A stretch of 64,000 nucleotides of DNA, taken from positions 65,056,559 through 65,120,558 of the forward strand of contig CATIUR010000001.1 of the NCBI GenBank assembly GCA_949592205.1, in the 5' to 3' direction. Every line of letters begins with the position of its first letter. Positions within the stretch are counted from its first letter, which is position 1. The notes under the pieces are model-generated. The model was not told where the DNA came from. It was given only the letters and a program-made list of their open reading frames with translations, and did not search any database. Positions 54,770-64,000 of the stretch are shown one piece after another. The DNA comes from Helichrysum umbraculigerum (Eukaryota; Streptophyta; Magnoliopsida; Asterales; Asteraceae). The position numbers were made by a program, and so were the translations under genes.

Positions 54770-57337
54770 TGTACTCCACCGGAGGTGTTTCCATTGATGA
54801 ACCAAGGACCTAGTCAGTACCAGCTCTGCTGATCACAGAGTTGCCGTTATTCCACAAGGCTTAGTAACTACGGCTTTTCCTCGGCTTCCACGTGTTAACT
54901 ACACCGGAGGTGTTGTCGACGATATACCGCGTAATCAGCCGACTTACGGTACCTTACATTGCTTCATAAAGGCTAACCCAGACTACTTAACTAAGTTTGT
55001 ATTTAAGCATAATATTATCCATCTATGATATAAACCAGTCCTTACTTTTAAGTCCCAATAAATCCCTAACTTGTCAACAGTGTATTATTCACGTTCAGCT
55101 AGAAAACCATATTTCCACGGGCACAGTGTACTTTGCGTTCAAAGTAGAAAGCAGTATTTCCACGGCTCCAGTGTACTTAGTGTTCAGTTTGAAAACCATA
55201 TTTCCATAATCACAGTGTACTTTGCGTTCAGATTAGAAAGAAGTATTTCCATGATGACGATGTACTTAGCGTTCATTTAGAAAGCGATGTTTACACGATT
55301 AACAAATCAGACCATGTTCATGTTTGACACAGATAACTAAGTACCTTTGATGGGGTTCGCGACGTCCCATCATTAAGGCCGTAATCACGTTTACTGGTTG
55401 AAAGGCGATTAGTTTAATAGGTTTAAAATCATAGACAGAAAATGAATCAAAGCACTCATTTTCATAGCATCATTCCAACCAATTTACGACTAACTACGTC
55501 ATAGCAAACACGCAATATCACTACTCACTAATCATGGCAACCAATCCTAAATCTAGCATGATAACAGTAATAACAATCATCATAATAAAATAGATAAAGG
55601 ATAGATATAACCGTAATAAGAGCGTAGGTGAATACAACTTGAACGTTACACGAGCAGAACTCCTAGTACGCGCCAAGCGATATTACAATATTGCCCCTCT
55701 AACTAGCCGCTAATCTACTACTAATTATAACCTAATCTAGAGAGAGAGAGAGTAGTGAGAGAAAGTGTGTGTGAATGTTGGTGGATTGATTGTGTGTTGG
55801 ATTCATTGTTGAAAATGATAAAATGGGGCTTCTATATATAGAGATCGCACAACAGTATCCGTAGACCGTATCCAAACCATGAAACACACAACCGTATCTC
55901 AAAGGTGAATAAAAACCTGATTTTTATCACCCAAACGCACGATACGGTTGAGCTAGGGTGAATACGGCTGAACTGGACCGTATACGGCTGTGCATAGGGT
56001 GCATACGGCTGAGCTGGCCCATATACGGCTGAGCACAGACCGTATACTGTCTGCACAGGCCGTATACGGTCTGTGTCCAGCCGTATACGGTCTGGTTCAG
56101 CCGTATACGGTCAGTGTCCAGCCGTATTCGGTCCTTCGGTTCTTTGTTTCTTCGTTCGGGCATAACTTCTTCATCCGATGTCCGTTTTGAGTGTTCTTTA
56201 TGTCCACGCGATCGTATTTTCCTAACGAAGAAAATGACATAAGTTAGAGGTCAAAATTCCAAGTATAGCTCAAATTGTGCTAAAATACGTGAACAGAAGA
56301 TTCAATGATCGTTTGTGCTCTGTTTTACTCATTTTCAGGTTGTTTTTGCTGATTCTTGAAACATCGTCTATATTTTAGCATTTATGATGAAATGTGACGT
56401 TTAAGTTCATTTTTGAGTGTTTTCATTAATAATTGGGCCAAAATGGTGAGATAATGGCACACAAAAACATGACTTTTTGCGTGTCATCAAATATCCCACA
56501 CTTAGACTTTGCTTGTCCTCAAGCAAAACTCAAAAATTTTCATTTGCTTTTAGGAAAAACATTTTGAAAACACGAGTTTATTTTTAGGGTGAGTCAAAAT
56601 ATATCAAAAACAACCGTCTCCATATACAAGTAACATATTCTAGAAATGAGAGAAAGTAAGGTATTCTTTTCAGAGGCATAAAATGATTCTCTTAGGCATG
56701 CTTTTCAATTCTCGCGATCTTGGAATATACATGACTAGGCGATCTCACAAGGTGGTCACTCAATTCACTCAAGAGTGTTTCGGGTTACCTATCAATCTAA
56801 TCAAACGAAATCGCTCATAAGCCAGTCATGCAACATCCATCGTCATAGGCTTGCTCGAGAATCATATCTCCACCACTTAGGTGAGGACGGTGCTAGCTAT
56901 CCCAGGACATTCAGAGTGGGTTGTAATGGCAAGTGAGGGTTACGGGGTATGGATAAGTGGAAATTTTTAGTTGTTGTAAAGGGTTTTGCTTATCTTAGGA
57001 CTTCTAAAAAAAACATTATTTACTCAACCTTTTTAATGAAAACGGAAACGGATAACAGTACGGGAAGAAGATAGCTATTTTGACTTCTATCTTTTGAAAA
57101 TACACGAGGGAATTTATGTCTTTTATAATAGTGGGAATTTTTTGAGAGATTCGAAGCACTTAGCTTTATTCTATTTTCTTTTCTTTTTCTTTTGTTTCTA
57201 TTTTTGGGCTTTTCTAGGGATTTTATTTTGTTTTCTTTTTTTTGCCCTTTTGAAATCCTTTTCTTTCTTTCATCTTTTTCATCCTTTTGATGACTTTGCA
57301 TTTACTTGGTGTCAATTTTTCACACCATAAACTCTCA
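54770..57337 (-). mobile_element. Element C 5' LTR, second part
   Basis: Continues the LTR from 43074. Holds the TATA box (55832-55841), the CCGTATACGG cluster (55855-56130), a 301-bp stretch missing from the other LTR (56112-56412), and ends AAACTCTCA at 57337 against CACTA gene sequence. Confidence 0.88.
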
Positions 57338-57343
57338 TCTTTT

Positions 57344-57688
57344 TCATCCTTCTGAATCGACCTTCTTCCATGACAGAATCTTCAAGCCTATGTGCTCACA
57401 AATGATGTCTCCTAGAAAACTTGCAAACACTGCTCTATGATCCCCTGTTAGCCTATCCATAGTATCGAAGGTTATCTTGAGCTTTAATGCACCGGGTTTG
57501 CTGTATTGGTTGCGAAACTTAGACAACCTTGTTATGCCCCTCGGCGGCACTATTTTGATTGTATTTGAATTGTCGTCTTCATCGGCAGCAACTTCATCAT
57601 AATCGTTGTACTCCTCTGATTCATATCCATAATCATCTTCGTCGCCATTATGGTAAATATTAAGATGATTATCGGCTTCATTATCCAT
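57344..57688 (-). pseudogene. CACTA-associated Transposase_24-type gene, exon 1 (truncated)
   Basis: ATG at 57688 with an upstream in-frame TAA. An acidic, Tyr-rich start (DDYGYESEEYNDYDE) is followed by PPRGITRLSKFRNQYSKPG, LKITFDTMDRLTGDHRAVF and LKILSWKKVDSEG. The second half is the N-terminal signature of plant Ptta/En/Spm transposase (Transposase_24) proteins, which normally runs on to the RYFDVED-like segment found in exon 2 at 8851. Element C begins a few bases after SEG, with no donor site and no target duplication, so the end of this exon has been lost. Confidence 0.75.
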
Positions 57689-58300
57689 GATCCTTTAGTT
57701 TTTTAGGAGATAGTTAAAAGATTTAAATTTTTTGTTAGTTGTCACTTTTGATCGGCAGAAAAGTGTAAAAACAGATTAATGATTGTGTTGCAACTGGTTT
57801 GGAGGCATTAACTGTAATTATCGAATTTTAAGGAATGTAAAAGGTCACGTGTAATTTAAAATTTTGGCCTAATTTTGGCTCTAAGATTTTAAAATATTCT
57901 GCTAAAATTTGGCTCAAAAAAAAAAATGAATGACATGTGTCGTGTTTTATGTATATATTAAGAGTATGAAAAATAAATAAAACGCATCAATTAGCTTAGT
58001 GGTATAGGTGGTGGATGGTGTTGGGCTGGTTGGTCGCGTGTTCAAGTCTTGCACCCTACTATTTTGTTTGTTTATTTTTTATTTTTTTTGTTAAGTGATC
58101 ATGTTATATTTTAATGGAATATTGTTATTAACCCCTACCAAATGGATGGATCGGTTCAAAAACGATCCGTATACTAAAAATATGTAAGATATTATAATAA
58201 ACTTATACGACAAAAGGTTAATAATTTGAATTTCAAACAAACAAAAATGGAAAACCGAAATACCCGCAAACAAATGCACAAATTTGAAACGTTGTTAAGT

Positions 58301-58304
<4 letters not shown>
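57689..58304. other. Region upstream of CACTA gene, no protein gene
   Basis: AT-rich promoter-like sequence. I looked for the other CACTA terminus (…CTAGTG) and did not find it. It contains the tRNA-like segment described separately. Confidence 0.4.
57980..58085 (+). mobile_element. Candidate tRNA-derived SINE fragment
   Basis: TTAGCTTAGTGGTATAGG fits a Pol III A box and CGTGTTCAAGTCTTGC, about 45 bases later, fits a B box. A T-rich tail (TTTATTTTTTATTTTTTTTG) follows. The segment does not fold as a proper tRNA by eye and lacks a clear target duplication, so a SINE head or decayed tRNA-like sequence is the best reading. Confidence 0.4.

Positions 58305-58380
<76 letters not shown>
58305..58380. 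repeat. (TA)n microsatellite
   Basis: About 38 TA units with one AAA interruption near 58356. Confidence 0.95.
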
Positions 58381-58444
58381 GTAGCAGCATCAAAAAACTA
58401 GGTACATAAGTATCCAACAAACATACATCCTTAAATAATTATAC

Positions 58445-59409
58445 CTAAACATCCCAAATTCGTACAAACCAAAGGTAACAAGCATCCCACAAACAAATAT
58501 TACATCTAAACAGATATTCACGGCTGTACCACAAATGGTCCATTAAACTATGTTGGGATGCACGGGGGTGTGAACTACAATGATAGAACCTAGCAGTGAA
58601 TTTCTTTCGGCTTAAGCGTTTGCGATCATACAAGATCATTCTAACCTTGTAAATGGTTCGCCTCACATTCCAACGACCTTCTGACCTTGTGTATTCGTCG
58701 TTCAACTGTTTCCTTGCTTCTTCCATCCTTCCTCCACCTTCTGCCATTAGCAGCATACCAAGGACAAATGTAGCATCAGTTTGTCCCAAACACGATGCCT
58801 GTTGCAGCATCTCCTTTCAGCAGCCTCATCACCCGCATAGAACATCCTCATCTGATCAACACAATACAGAAAAAACATAAATATGTATGTAACTGAGTAC
58901 CTCATCACCTACATATATAAAACATCTTCATCTGATCAACACAATAATATAGAAACATAAATATGTATGTAACAGAGTACCATAAAAAAATTCAAATGAA
59001 TGGAAAATAAATTGTACCAATCCATCTCTGAACATCATGTGTGGGTTTCCTTTCTCCCCCAAAAGTGCTAGCACTTCAGTTTTCTGTATCACGAACCGAG
59101 TGGAAAAGATGGAATCAACTTCCATCCTTTTATACACCTCATCCGACTCACCGGCTCGTCTGAAGGTTTTGCAACTGTAATGTAGGTAAACACAAAAACA
59201 ATATAAATCCCTCATAGATGGTAATTTCTTAAACACTGTTCATTCACAAAATTCAATCTAAGCCCTAATAAATGTTCTACGGTTCATTAAAATCACACTT
59301 AATTAATCGCTCAAATAGGCAAATGCAGTATTATTTAAGTTCAATCGATAGTGTTTACTAGGGTTAGTAGACTTACAGAGTCTTGAATTTAAAAAAGTCA
59401 GTCGCCCTA
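58445..59409 (-). pseudogene. F-box-like gene (At2g35280/At1g67623 type), exon 1 cut by element E
   Basis: Exons on the minus strand: 59409-59377 (remnant ATDFFKFKTL), 59174-59018 (CKTFRRAGESDEVYKRMEVDS...GNPHMMFRDGL) and 58813-58445 (EMLQQASCLGQTDATFVLGMLL...CLWDACYLWF). Splice sites are GTAAGT/TTACAG, GTACAA/GAAAG; all joins are in phase. DLF-like/CKxF, DEVYKRM, GNP..MFRDGL and the Sel1-like GHTDATFVLGMLL pattern fit plant F-box proteins of this type, which act as substrate receptors in SCF ubiquitin ligases. The F-box itself would be in the part of exon 1 beyond element E, outside the window or lost. The 5' end is separated by more than 4.5 kb of transposon, so the gene is disrupted. Confidence 0.65.
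58824..58980. repeat. 76-bp tandem duplication in F-box-like intron 2
   Basis: CCTCATCACC...CATCTGATCAACACAA...ATATGTATGTAAC(T/A)GAGTAC occurs twice, starting at 58824 and 58900. It lies between exons 2 and 3, against the acceptor side. Confidence 0.85.
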
Positions 59410-62167
59410 TGATGCGTGTGAAAGTGTCTAGTTTTATTATTTATAAAGTACATGATATACCAATCACTACTATCACACAACCAGGCAAGAATACCCGATC
59501 GGAATAGTATAGCTATAGTAAGTCCAGGTCGAACACAGGAACACATGAACGATGTTATTCAATTAAATTGGAATTATTCAGAAAGCAGTAAAATAGGGGT
59601 ACGTTTTAGTTCCGTACGAACGTTCAATATGAACTAAATAACCAAACCAAACAACATAAAACAAGATAGAAGGAACAGATAAACAATCGGAGATAGACAT
59701 GTAATTGCTTAAAGTTTTCACCTCAGATTCGTATTATCCGGTTCATGTGCTTTGATTGTCTGATTGTGATTTCTTTTATATTAACTTAGATACTAATCAA
59801 AGAATCTAAGTTAAATGTATATTAGTCTCTGGTTCTGGTTAACTAATATCTACAATCTAGGTTTCCACATTAAACATCGATCCGATGTCGCAAGAATGTT
59901 GCTCTATTGCGTGCTTTTCCCTAGATTGCGCATTAAATATTCACGACTTGTTATGATTGATCCTATTGGTATGACTCAACAATACCTACTAATAATAACT
60001 TATTAGCTAGTTCATTTTAGATTAACTAGTTATTATTCTCTTAACCTGCGAAACTCAATATATTCAGTAATGATCAAAACCTAGATTTTAACCATCAATA
60101 ATCAATAACACCAAAGGAAATCAATCTCAATGATACTATTAATCACGTTAAGTAATAACTACCAATCACCAATAACCAAGGATTAACGGATAATATAACA
60201 ATCTTCAATCAGACGAAAACACAATTATAACCATTAAATAATCATAATCAAAGGTTATTAAACTAAACAATAAACAATAACTCTAATCCATGATTCAATC
60301 ATACGAAATCAGATTCAATATCCCAAACAAAACACATAGACATGTTTAGAATTGAAATCGAAAGATGATACCCAAACCGAATCGTGAACCACACGAAAGG
60401 ACATCAATTGGCATCGATCCAAACCCTCTCGTGCCTCCAAATCGTCACGTAATTCCCCCGGAACCTGCCTTGGTTGACTGATATTCGTCGGTTTAGGTTT
60501 ATATGAAGTTATGAATTGAAAACCCTAAAATCGGACTTAAATGGCTGGAAAAATGATCCATACGGTGGATGGAATAATCCATACGCCGTATGGATGAATT
60601 TGGCCCAAAAGTCCAGCCCGCGAAACTTGAAAGCCCAACAGCCCAGCGAAATCAATCCATACGCCGTATGGATTAATCCATACGCCGTATGGATTAATCC
60701 ATACGCCGTATGGATTAATCCATACGCCGTATGGTTGAGTTTTCAAAAAAAATGGTCTGAACGAAAGTTGTAGCCCTCTCTGTTAGCTAAATTCTCCAAG
60801 TTGAATCACCCCAATCGGAGTTCGTATGAAGAAGTTATGGCCAGATACTAACAGCATATCCGAAAACTCAGCTTTTACACTTTTCTTCATTTTCAACTCA
60901 TCTTTCGTTCTCTTTCCGATTCAAGCTTCATTTACACTTCGATCCAATCCTCTCATGTCTATCTTTTGATTTTCAAAGAATATTTTCTGTGTAAAAAGCT
61001 CGTTTTCTGTTTCTTTTTTATCCAAGCTGCGATTTAACTCTTAAATGCAAATATGAACGAAATGAGTATCTTATTCACATAAAATGCATTATAAATCTAT
61101 CAAACATGGGGGTAATTAGTGCTATAAAATCCTACTTGTCCTCAAGTAGACTATCGATTTACAACTTAAAAATGACAAAATTTAACAGGCAGACAATGAC
61201 ACATAGGAACTTACATACTAGCTAGCATTTCGCAAACCAAATTTTTAGCTTAAAAATAATTCAACTTTAAGATTTAGCTATCAAGAAACTCTTCTAGAAA
61301 AAAAAAATTATCTCAATTATTATTATTATGCATAACAGATAGCTCACAATGATTACCGATAATGTTGTCCACCTAAACAATCTATACTTAGGTAATTGAG
61401 CTTGACTTATCATTATTCTAGCAGCTTTACCCTTTATTCCCAATAGCAAAATACCCTCATACATATAACGGTGCTAATATTACACATATTATGGATATTC
61501 AATTAAAATAATCAATTTTCAAGTCAAGACATTGGTGACATGTCTGTGCCTCAACACAACAGAGCGACATAACTTGACCTTAGTTTAGCACAATAACTTT
61601 TTAGTCAAACCATTGGTGGCAGGTCTGTACCTTAGTACAACAAAGCGACATAATTTGACTACATTTTACATCATGATTTATCAAACTCTTTTGCTCTTTT
61701 TTATTAGATATACTGACGGAGACCAGGTCTGTACTTCCGTACAATAGAGGAAACAACACCCAGTATATCCCCAAATGATGTTAATTAAATTTCCAAGAAT
61801 ATGACATCTCGCACGCTACCATATATAAGAATTAAGACTAAAGTCATACACTGCTAAAGTTCCTCTCGGAATATCGCATACTTCTTACATTAATTTTATT
61901 TAATAACTCAACAACTTACACATAGATTGCCTATCGATACATCACATGAATAACTATCTAATATTTTAAAATTTAAGTTCAAATTATCCTTTGAATTTCC
62001 CAGATTTGTTACAAGATTTTCTAAATTTAAAGAGAATACATTTTTAAAAGAAAAATTTGGGTTGAAAAATGACTAACATAGAATGCCTTCTAGCTATGTT
62101 CCCTAAAATTTCCTTAAAAAAAAGTTTTAAAATCTACCAATATTTATCTATTTATAACTCAGGACAA
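59410..62167 (-). mobile_element. Element E 3' LTR (right edge uncertain)
   Basis: The left edge is certain. The right edge is inferred from a pyrimidine tract (CTTCTTTTCCCCCATCCCCC, about 62170-62189), which would be the polypurine tract on the coding strand. Minus-strand TATAAA at 60498-60503. A CCTACTTGTCCTCAAG phrase near 61132 resembles one in the LTR of element C. Confidence 0.5.
60557..60734. repeat. CCATACGCCGTATGG palindrome cluster in U3 of element E
   Basis: Five near-perfect copies of CCATACGCCGTATGG (one at about 60589, then four in tandem from 60658 at 18-bp spacing), with degenerate CCATACGGTGG upstream. They lie just upstream (minus sense) of the LTR TATA box. Short ORFs across them (repeated NPYAVWI) are artefacts of the 18-bp period. 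Confidence 0.9.
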
Positions 62168-62189
62168 ACAAACTTCTTTTCCCCCATCC

Positions 62190-62980
62190 CCCACTTAAAG
62201 TAAAGCAATGTCCTCAATGCAAAACAAGGAATCGTAAAATAGGGAATAGAAAAGAAGTGAACAGAAAACTCCCCTGATCTTGAAGAAAAATGCTTTCTTG
62301 ATCTGATTCTGAAAATATACAACAGCACACTTCCGTAGGCATCACGGTTGCATTTAGCGTATGCAACAAGCCTTTAAACCCCTCGGTATCCCAAGTGGAC
62401 GAGTTATAGTCTCGTGAGGGTTTCCAGGGAACACACCCACAAAGTTCAAAACTGCAAAAACAAAGAAAACAAAAAGTAGAACAAGAAAATGAAATATAAA
62501 ATAATTAAAAGTGAAAACTACTTATTAACAAACAGAGCAGACAACAGAATCTTGTCGCAAAAATGGCCCTTCCAACCGCCGGTTGGTGCGCATAACCACC
62601 GGTTGAGAGTCTGTGCAAAACAAATGCAAAATCTTCGCTCCATAAAATATTAAACTATATAACAAGTATATACATATAATTAACATATAAACAATTTTTT
62701 ACAACTAAATTACATCATTAATCATCACAACTTCTAGACAAGAAAAAAATATTTTTTTAGCAAATCAAGCCTATAAAATTGTGCGTGATTAAAAAGAATT
62801 TTTTATTTTTTATTAATTTTTTTTTATTATTATTATTTTTTTATATTTTCCAACTTAATCGTATAAGCAACCGTTCTCCGGCAGAACAATAGTTCAACCG
62901 GTTAAGTGTTCCCCGGCAGCGCAAAAGTTCAACCGGTTAAGTGTTCCCCGGCAGAACATCAGTCCAACCGGTTAAGTGTT
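62190..62980. other. Element E interior, non-coding
   Basis: About 0.8 kb without ORFs. It has a CCCACTTAAAGTAAAGCAATGTCC phrase similar in style to the interior of element C, AACCGCCGGTTGG and CCACCGGTTGAG palindromes near 62574-62605, AT-rich sequence, then the 35-bp repeats before the PBS. Confidence 0.6.
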
Positions 62981-62997
62981 CCCCGGCAGCGGCGCCA
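62873..62997 (-). repeat. Element E PBS with 35-bp tandem repeats of its half-site
   Basis: GTTCTCCGGCAG/GTTCCCCGGCAG occurs at 62873, 62908, 62943 and 62978, exactly 35 bp apart, linked by CAACCGGTTAAGT. Only the last copy continues into GCGGCGCCA, giving the full PBS (62981-62997, coding strand TGGCGCCGCTGCCGGGG). Confidence 0.9.
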
Positions 62998-63003
62998 AAA
63001 ACT

Positions 63004-64000
63004 TGATGCGTGTGAAAGCGTCTAGTTTTATTATTTATAAAGTACAGGATATATCAATCACTACTATCACACAACCAGGCAAGAATACCCGATCGGAATA
63101 GTATAGCTATAGTAAGTCCAGGTCAAACACAGGAACACATGAACGATGTTATTAAATTAAATTCGAATTATTCAGTAAGCAGTAAAATAGGGGTACGTTT
63201 TAGTTACGTACGAACGTTCAATATGAACTAAATAACCAAACCAAACAACATAAAACAAGATAGAAGGAACAGATAAACAATCGGAGATAGACATGTAATT
63301 GCTTAGAGTTTTCACCTCAGATTCATATTATCCGGTTCATGTGCTTTGATTGTCTGATTGTGATTTCTTTTATATTAACTTAGATACTAATCAAAGAATC
63401 TAAGTTAAATGTATATTAGTCTCTGGTTCTGGTTAACTAATATCTACAATCTAGGGTTCCACATTAAACATCGATCCAATGTCGCAAGAATGTTGCTCTA
63501 TTGCGTGCTTTTCCCTAGATTGCGCATTAAGTATTCACGACTTGTTATGATTGATCCTAGTGGTATGACTCAATAATACCTAATAATAATCACTTATTAG
63601 CTTGTTCATTTTAGATTAACAAGTTATTATTCTCTTAACCTGTCAAACTCAATATATTCAGCAATGATCAAAACCTAGATTTTAACCATCAATAATCAAT
63701 AACACCAAAGGAAATCAATCTCAATGATACTATTAATCACGTTAAGTGATAACTACCAATCACCAATAACCAAGGATTAACGGATAACATAACAATCTTC
63801 AATCAGACGAAAACACAATTATAACCATCAAATAATCATAATCAAAGGTTATTAAACTAAACAATAAACAATAACTCTAATCCATGATTCAATCATATGA
63901 AATCAGATTCAATATCCCAAACAAAACACATAGACATGTTTAGAATTGAAATCGAAAGATGATACGCAAACCGAATCGTGAACCCCGCGAATGGACATCA
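63004..64000 (-). mobile_element. Element E 5' LTR (partial, runs off window)
   Basis: Aligns with 59410 to about 60406. Differences include GTGTCTAG/GCGTCTAG, ACATGATATACC/ACAGGATATATC and GATCCGATG/GATCCAATG. Confidence 0.9.

Larger units (their letters stand above)
9010..57337 (-). mobile_element. Element C: defective Ty3/Gypsy with gag-protease and an unknown ORF
   Basis: Its LTRs share TGACGCCAG... starts (9010 and 42302) and ...AAACTCTCA ends (12050 and 57337). The PBS beside the right LTR matches the tRNA-Asp type used by Athila/Tat elements, so transcription is minus. Without its passengers (B and D) it is about 12.1 kb. It encodes gag and an aspartic protease followed by an unrelated 586-aa ORF; no reverse transcriptase, RNase H or integrase is present. 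It is inserted in the CACTA gene. The flanks (CTAGC left, TCTTT right) do not form a target duplication, and a piece of the host exon seems missing, so one border has probably suffered a deletion. Confidence 0.85.
2581..57688 (-). mobile_element. CACTA (En/Spm-type) DNA transposon, interrupted
   Basis: The left (3') terminus begins CACTAGTACAGATTTGGG at 2581, preceded by TAT as a possible 3-bp target duplication. Next come 180-bp subterminal repeats rich in GTGTGACCATATG, as expected for transposase-binding subterminal regions, and then the 3' end of a Transposase_24-type gene. The gene's first exon ends at 57344, so element C and everything nested in it, plus a solo LTR, lie inside this transposon. 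I found no matching right terminus (ending ...CTAGTG) before the F-box-like gene, and no TNP2-type DDE transposase, so the 5' limit is unknown and the coordinate given is only the last supported point. Confidence 0.7.
59410..64000 (-). mobile_element. Element E: large non-autonomous Gypsy-type (LARD-like) element, right end off window
   Basis: LTR starts TGATGCGTG at 59410 and again at 63004; about 996 bp of the second copy are in the window and match with roughly 2% difference. tRNA-Asp-type PBS at 62981-62997 gives minus orientation. Between the LTRs there is no gag or pol. The left flank is CCCTA; the matching duplication would be outside the window. It interrupts exon 1 of the F-box-like gene. 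Confidence 0.85.

Noticed and set aside
55832..56163. Short minus-strand ORFs with repeated Tyr/Pro (VYGPAQPY)
   Set aside because: Translation of the CCGTATACGG cluster in the element C LTR.
57980..58060. A functional tRNA gene
   Set aside because: A and B boxes are present but I could not form acceptor and anticodon stems by eye.
60516..60773. ORFs with repeated NPYAVWI or NPYGVWI peptides on both strands
   Set aside because: They are translations of the 18-bp palindromic repeat; open on both strands because the unit length is a multiple of three.

Overview
This window is repeat-rich plant nuclear DNA. GT-AG introns, long-LTR Ty3/Gypsy and Ty1/Copia elements, a CACTA DNA transposon and a plant F-box-type gene fit a flowering plant. 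The style of the Copia elements and their extra ORFs reminds me of composites (Asteraceae), but that is an impression and not proven here. Nearly all of the 64 kb is transposon, nested four layers deep, and almost every coding strand is minus.

Layout. 1-1617: 5' end (leader, PBS, 5' LTR) of Gypsy-like element G, running off the left edge. 1618-2580: an LTR-like promoter fragment. 2581-57688: a CACTA element whose 3' terminus starts at 2581 and whose Transposase_24-type gene runs on the minus strand from 57688 to 4184. A Gypsy solo LTR (5965-8447, TSD ACAAA) sits in one of its introns. Element C, a defective Gypsy with ~3.3 kb LTRs (9010-57337), splits the gene. Copia element B (17240-41738, TSD TAGAG) sits in the gag of C, and Copia element A (23096-37739, TSD AAATT) sits in the RT/RNase H linker of B. 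Copia element D (43075-54764, TSD TACAC) sits in the 5' LTR of C, and small element F (51738-54396, TSD GTACT) sits in the 5' LTR of D. To the right lie the remains of an F-box-like gene (58445-59409) and element E (59410 to beyond 64000), which cuts that gene in its first exon.

Relative age from LTR differences read by eye: A none in 588 bp, B about one in 548, F two in 396, D about fifteen in 1039, E about 2%, C older. A looks structurally complete: gag, protease, integrase, RT and RNase H all keep their key residues. B has lost its integrase yet has near-identical LTRs, so it was probably moved in trans.

The most interesting signals are linked. First, A and B carry a large extra gene between RNase H and the 3' LTR. 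In A it is a six-exon gene whose splice sites I can follow in frame (1041 aa); in B a related protein is one uninterrupted 1281-aa ORF. Second, most LTR elements here have their own short degenerate repeated word (A: ACTCGC; B: AACAGTGGCA; D: TCAGCGAC/CAGTGAC; C and E: CCGTAT/ATACGG; G: AGGATCCT) packed just upstream of the LTR TATA box. In A and B the word recurs upstream of the extra gene and, in B, even within coding sequence. Some words are shared between unrelated elements (A with the Gypsy solo LTR; B with F). A testable reading is an element-encoded, word-recognising regulator or anti-silencing system, analogous in logic to VANDAL/VANC. This is inference.
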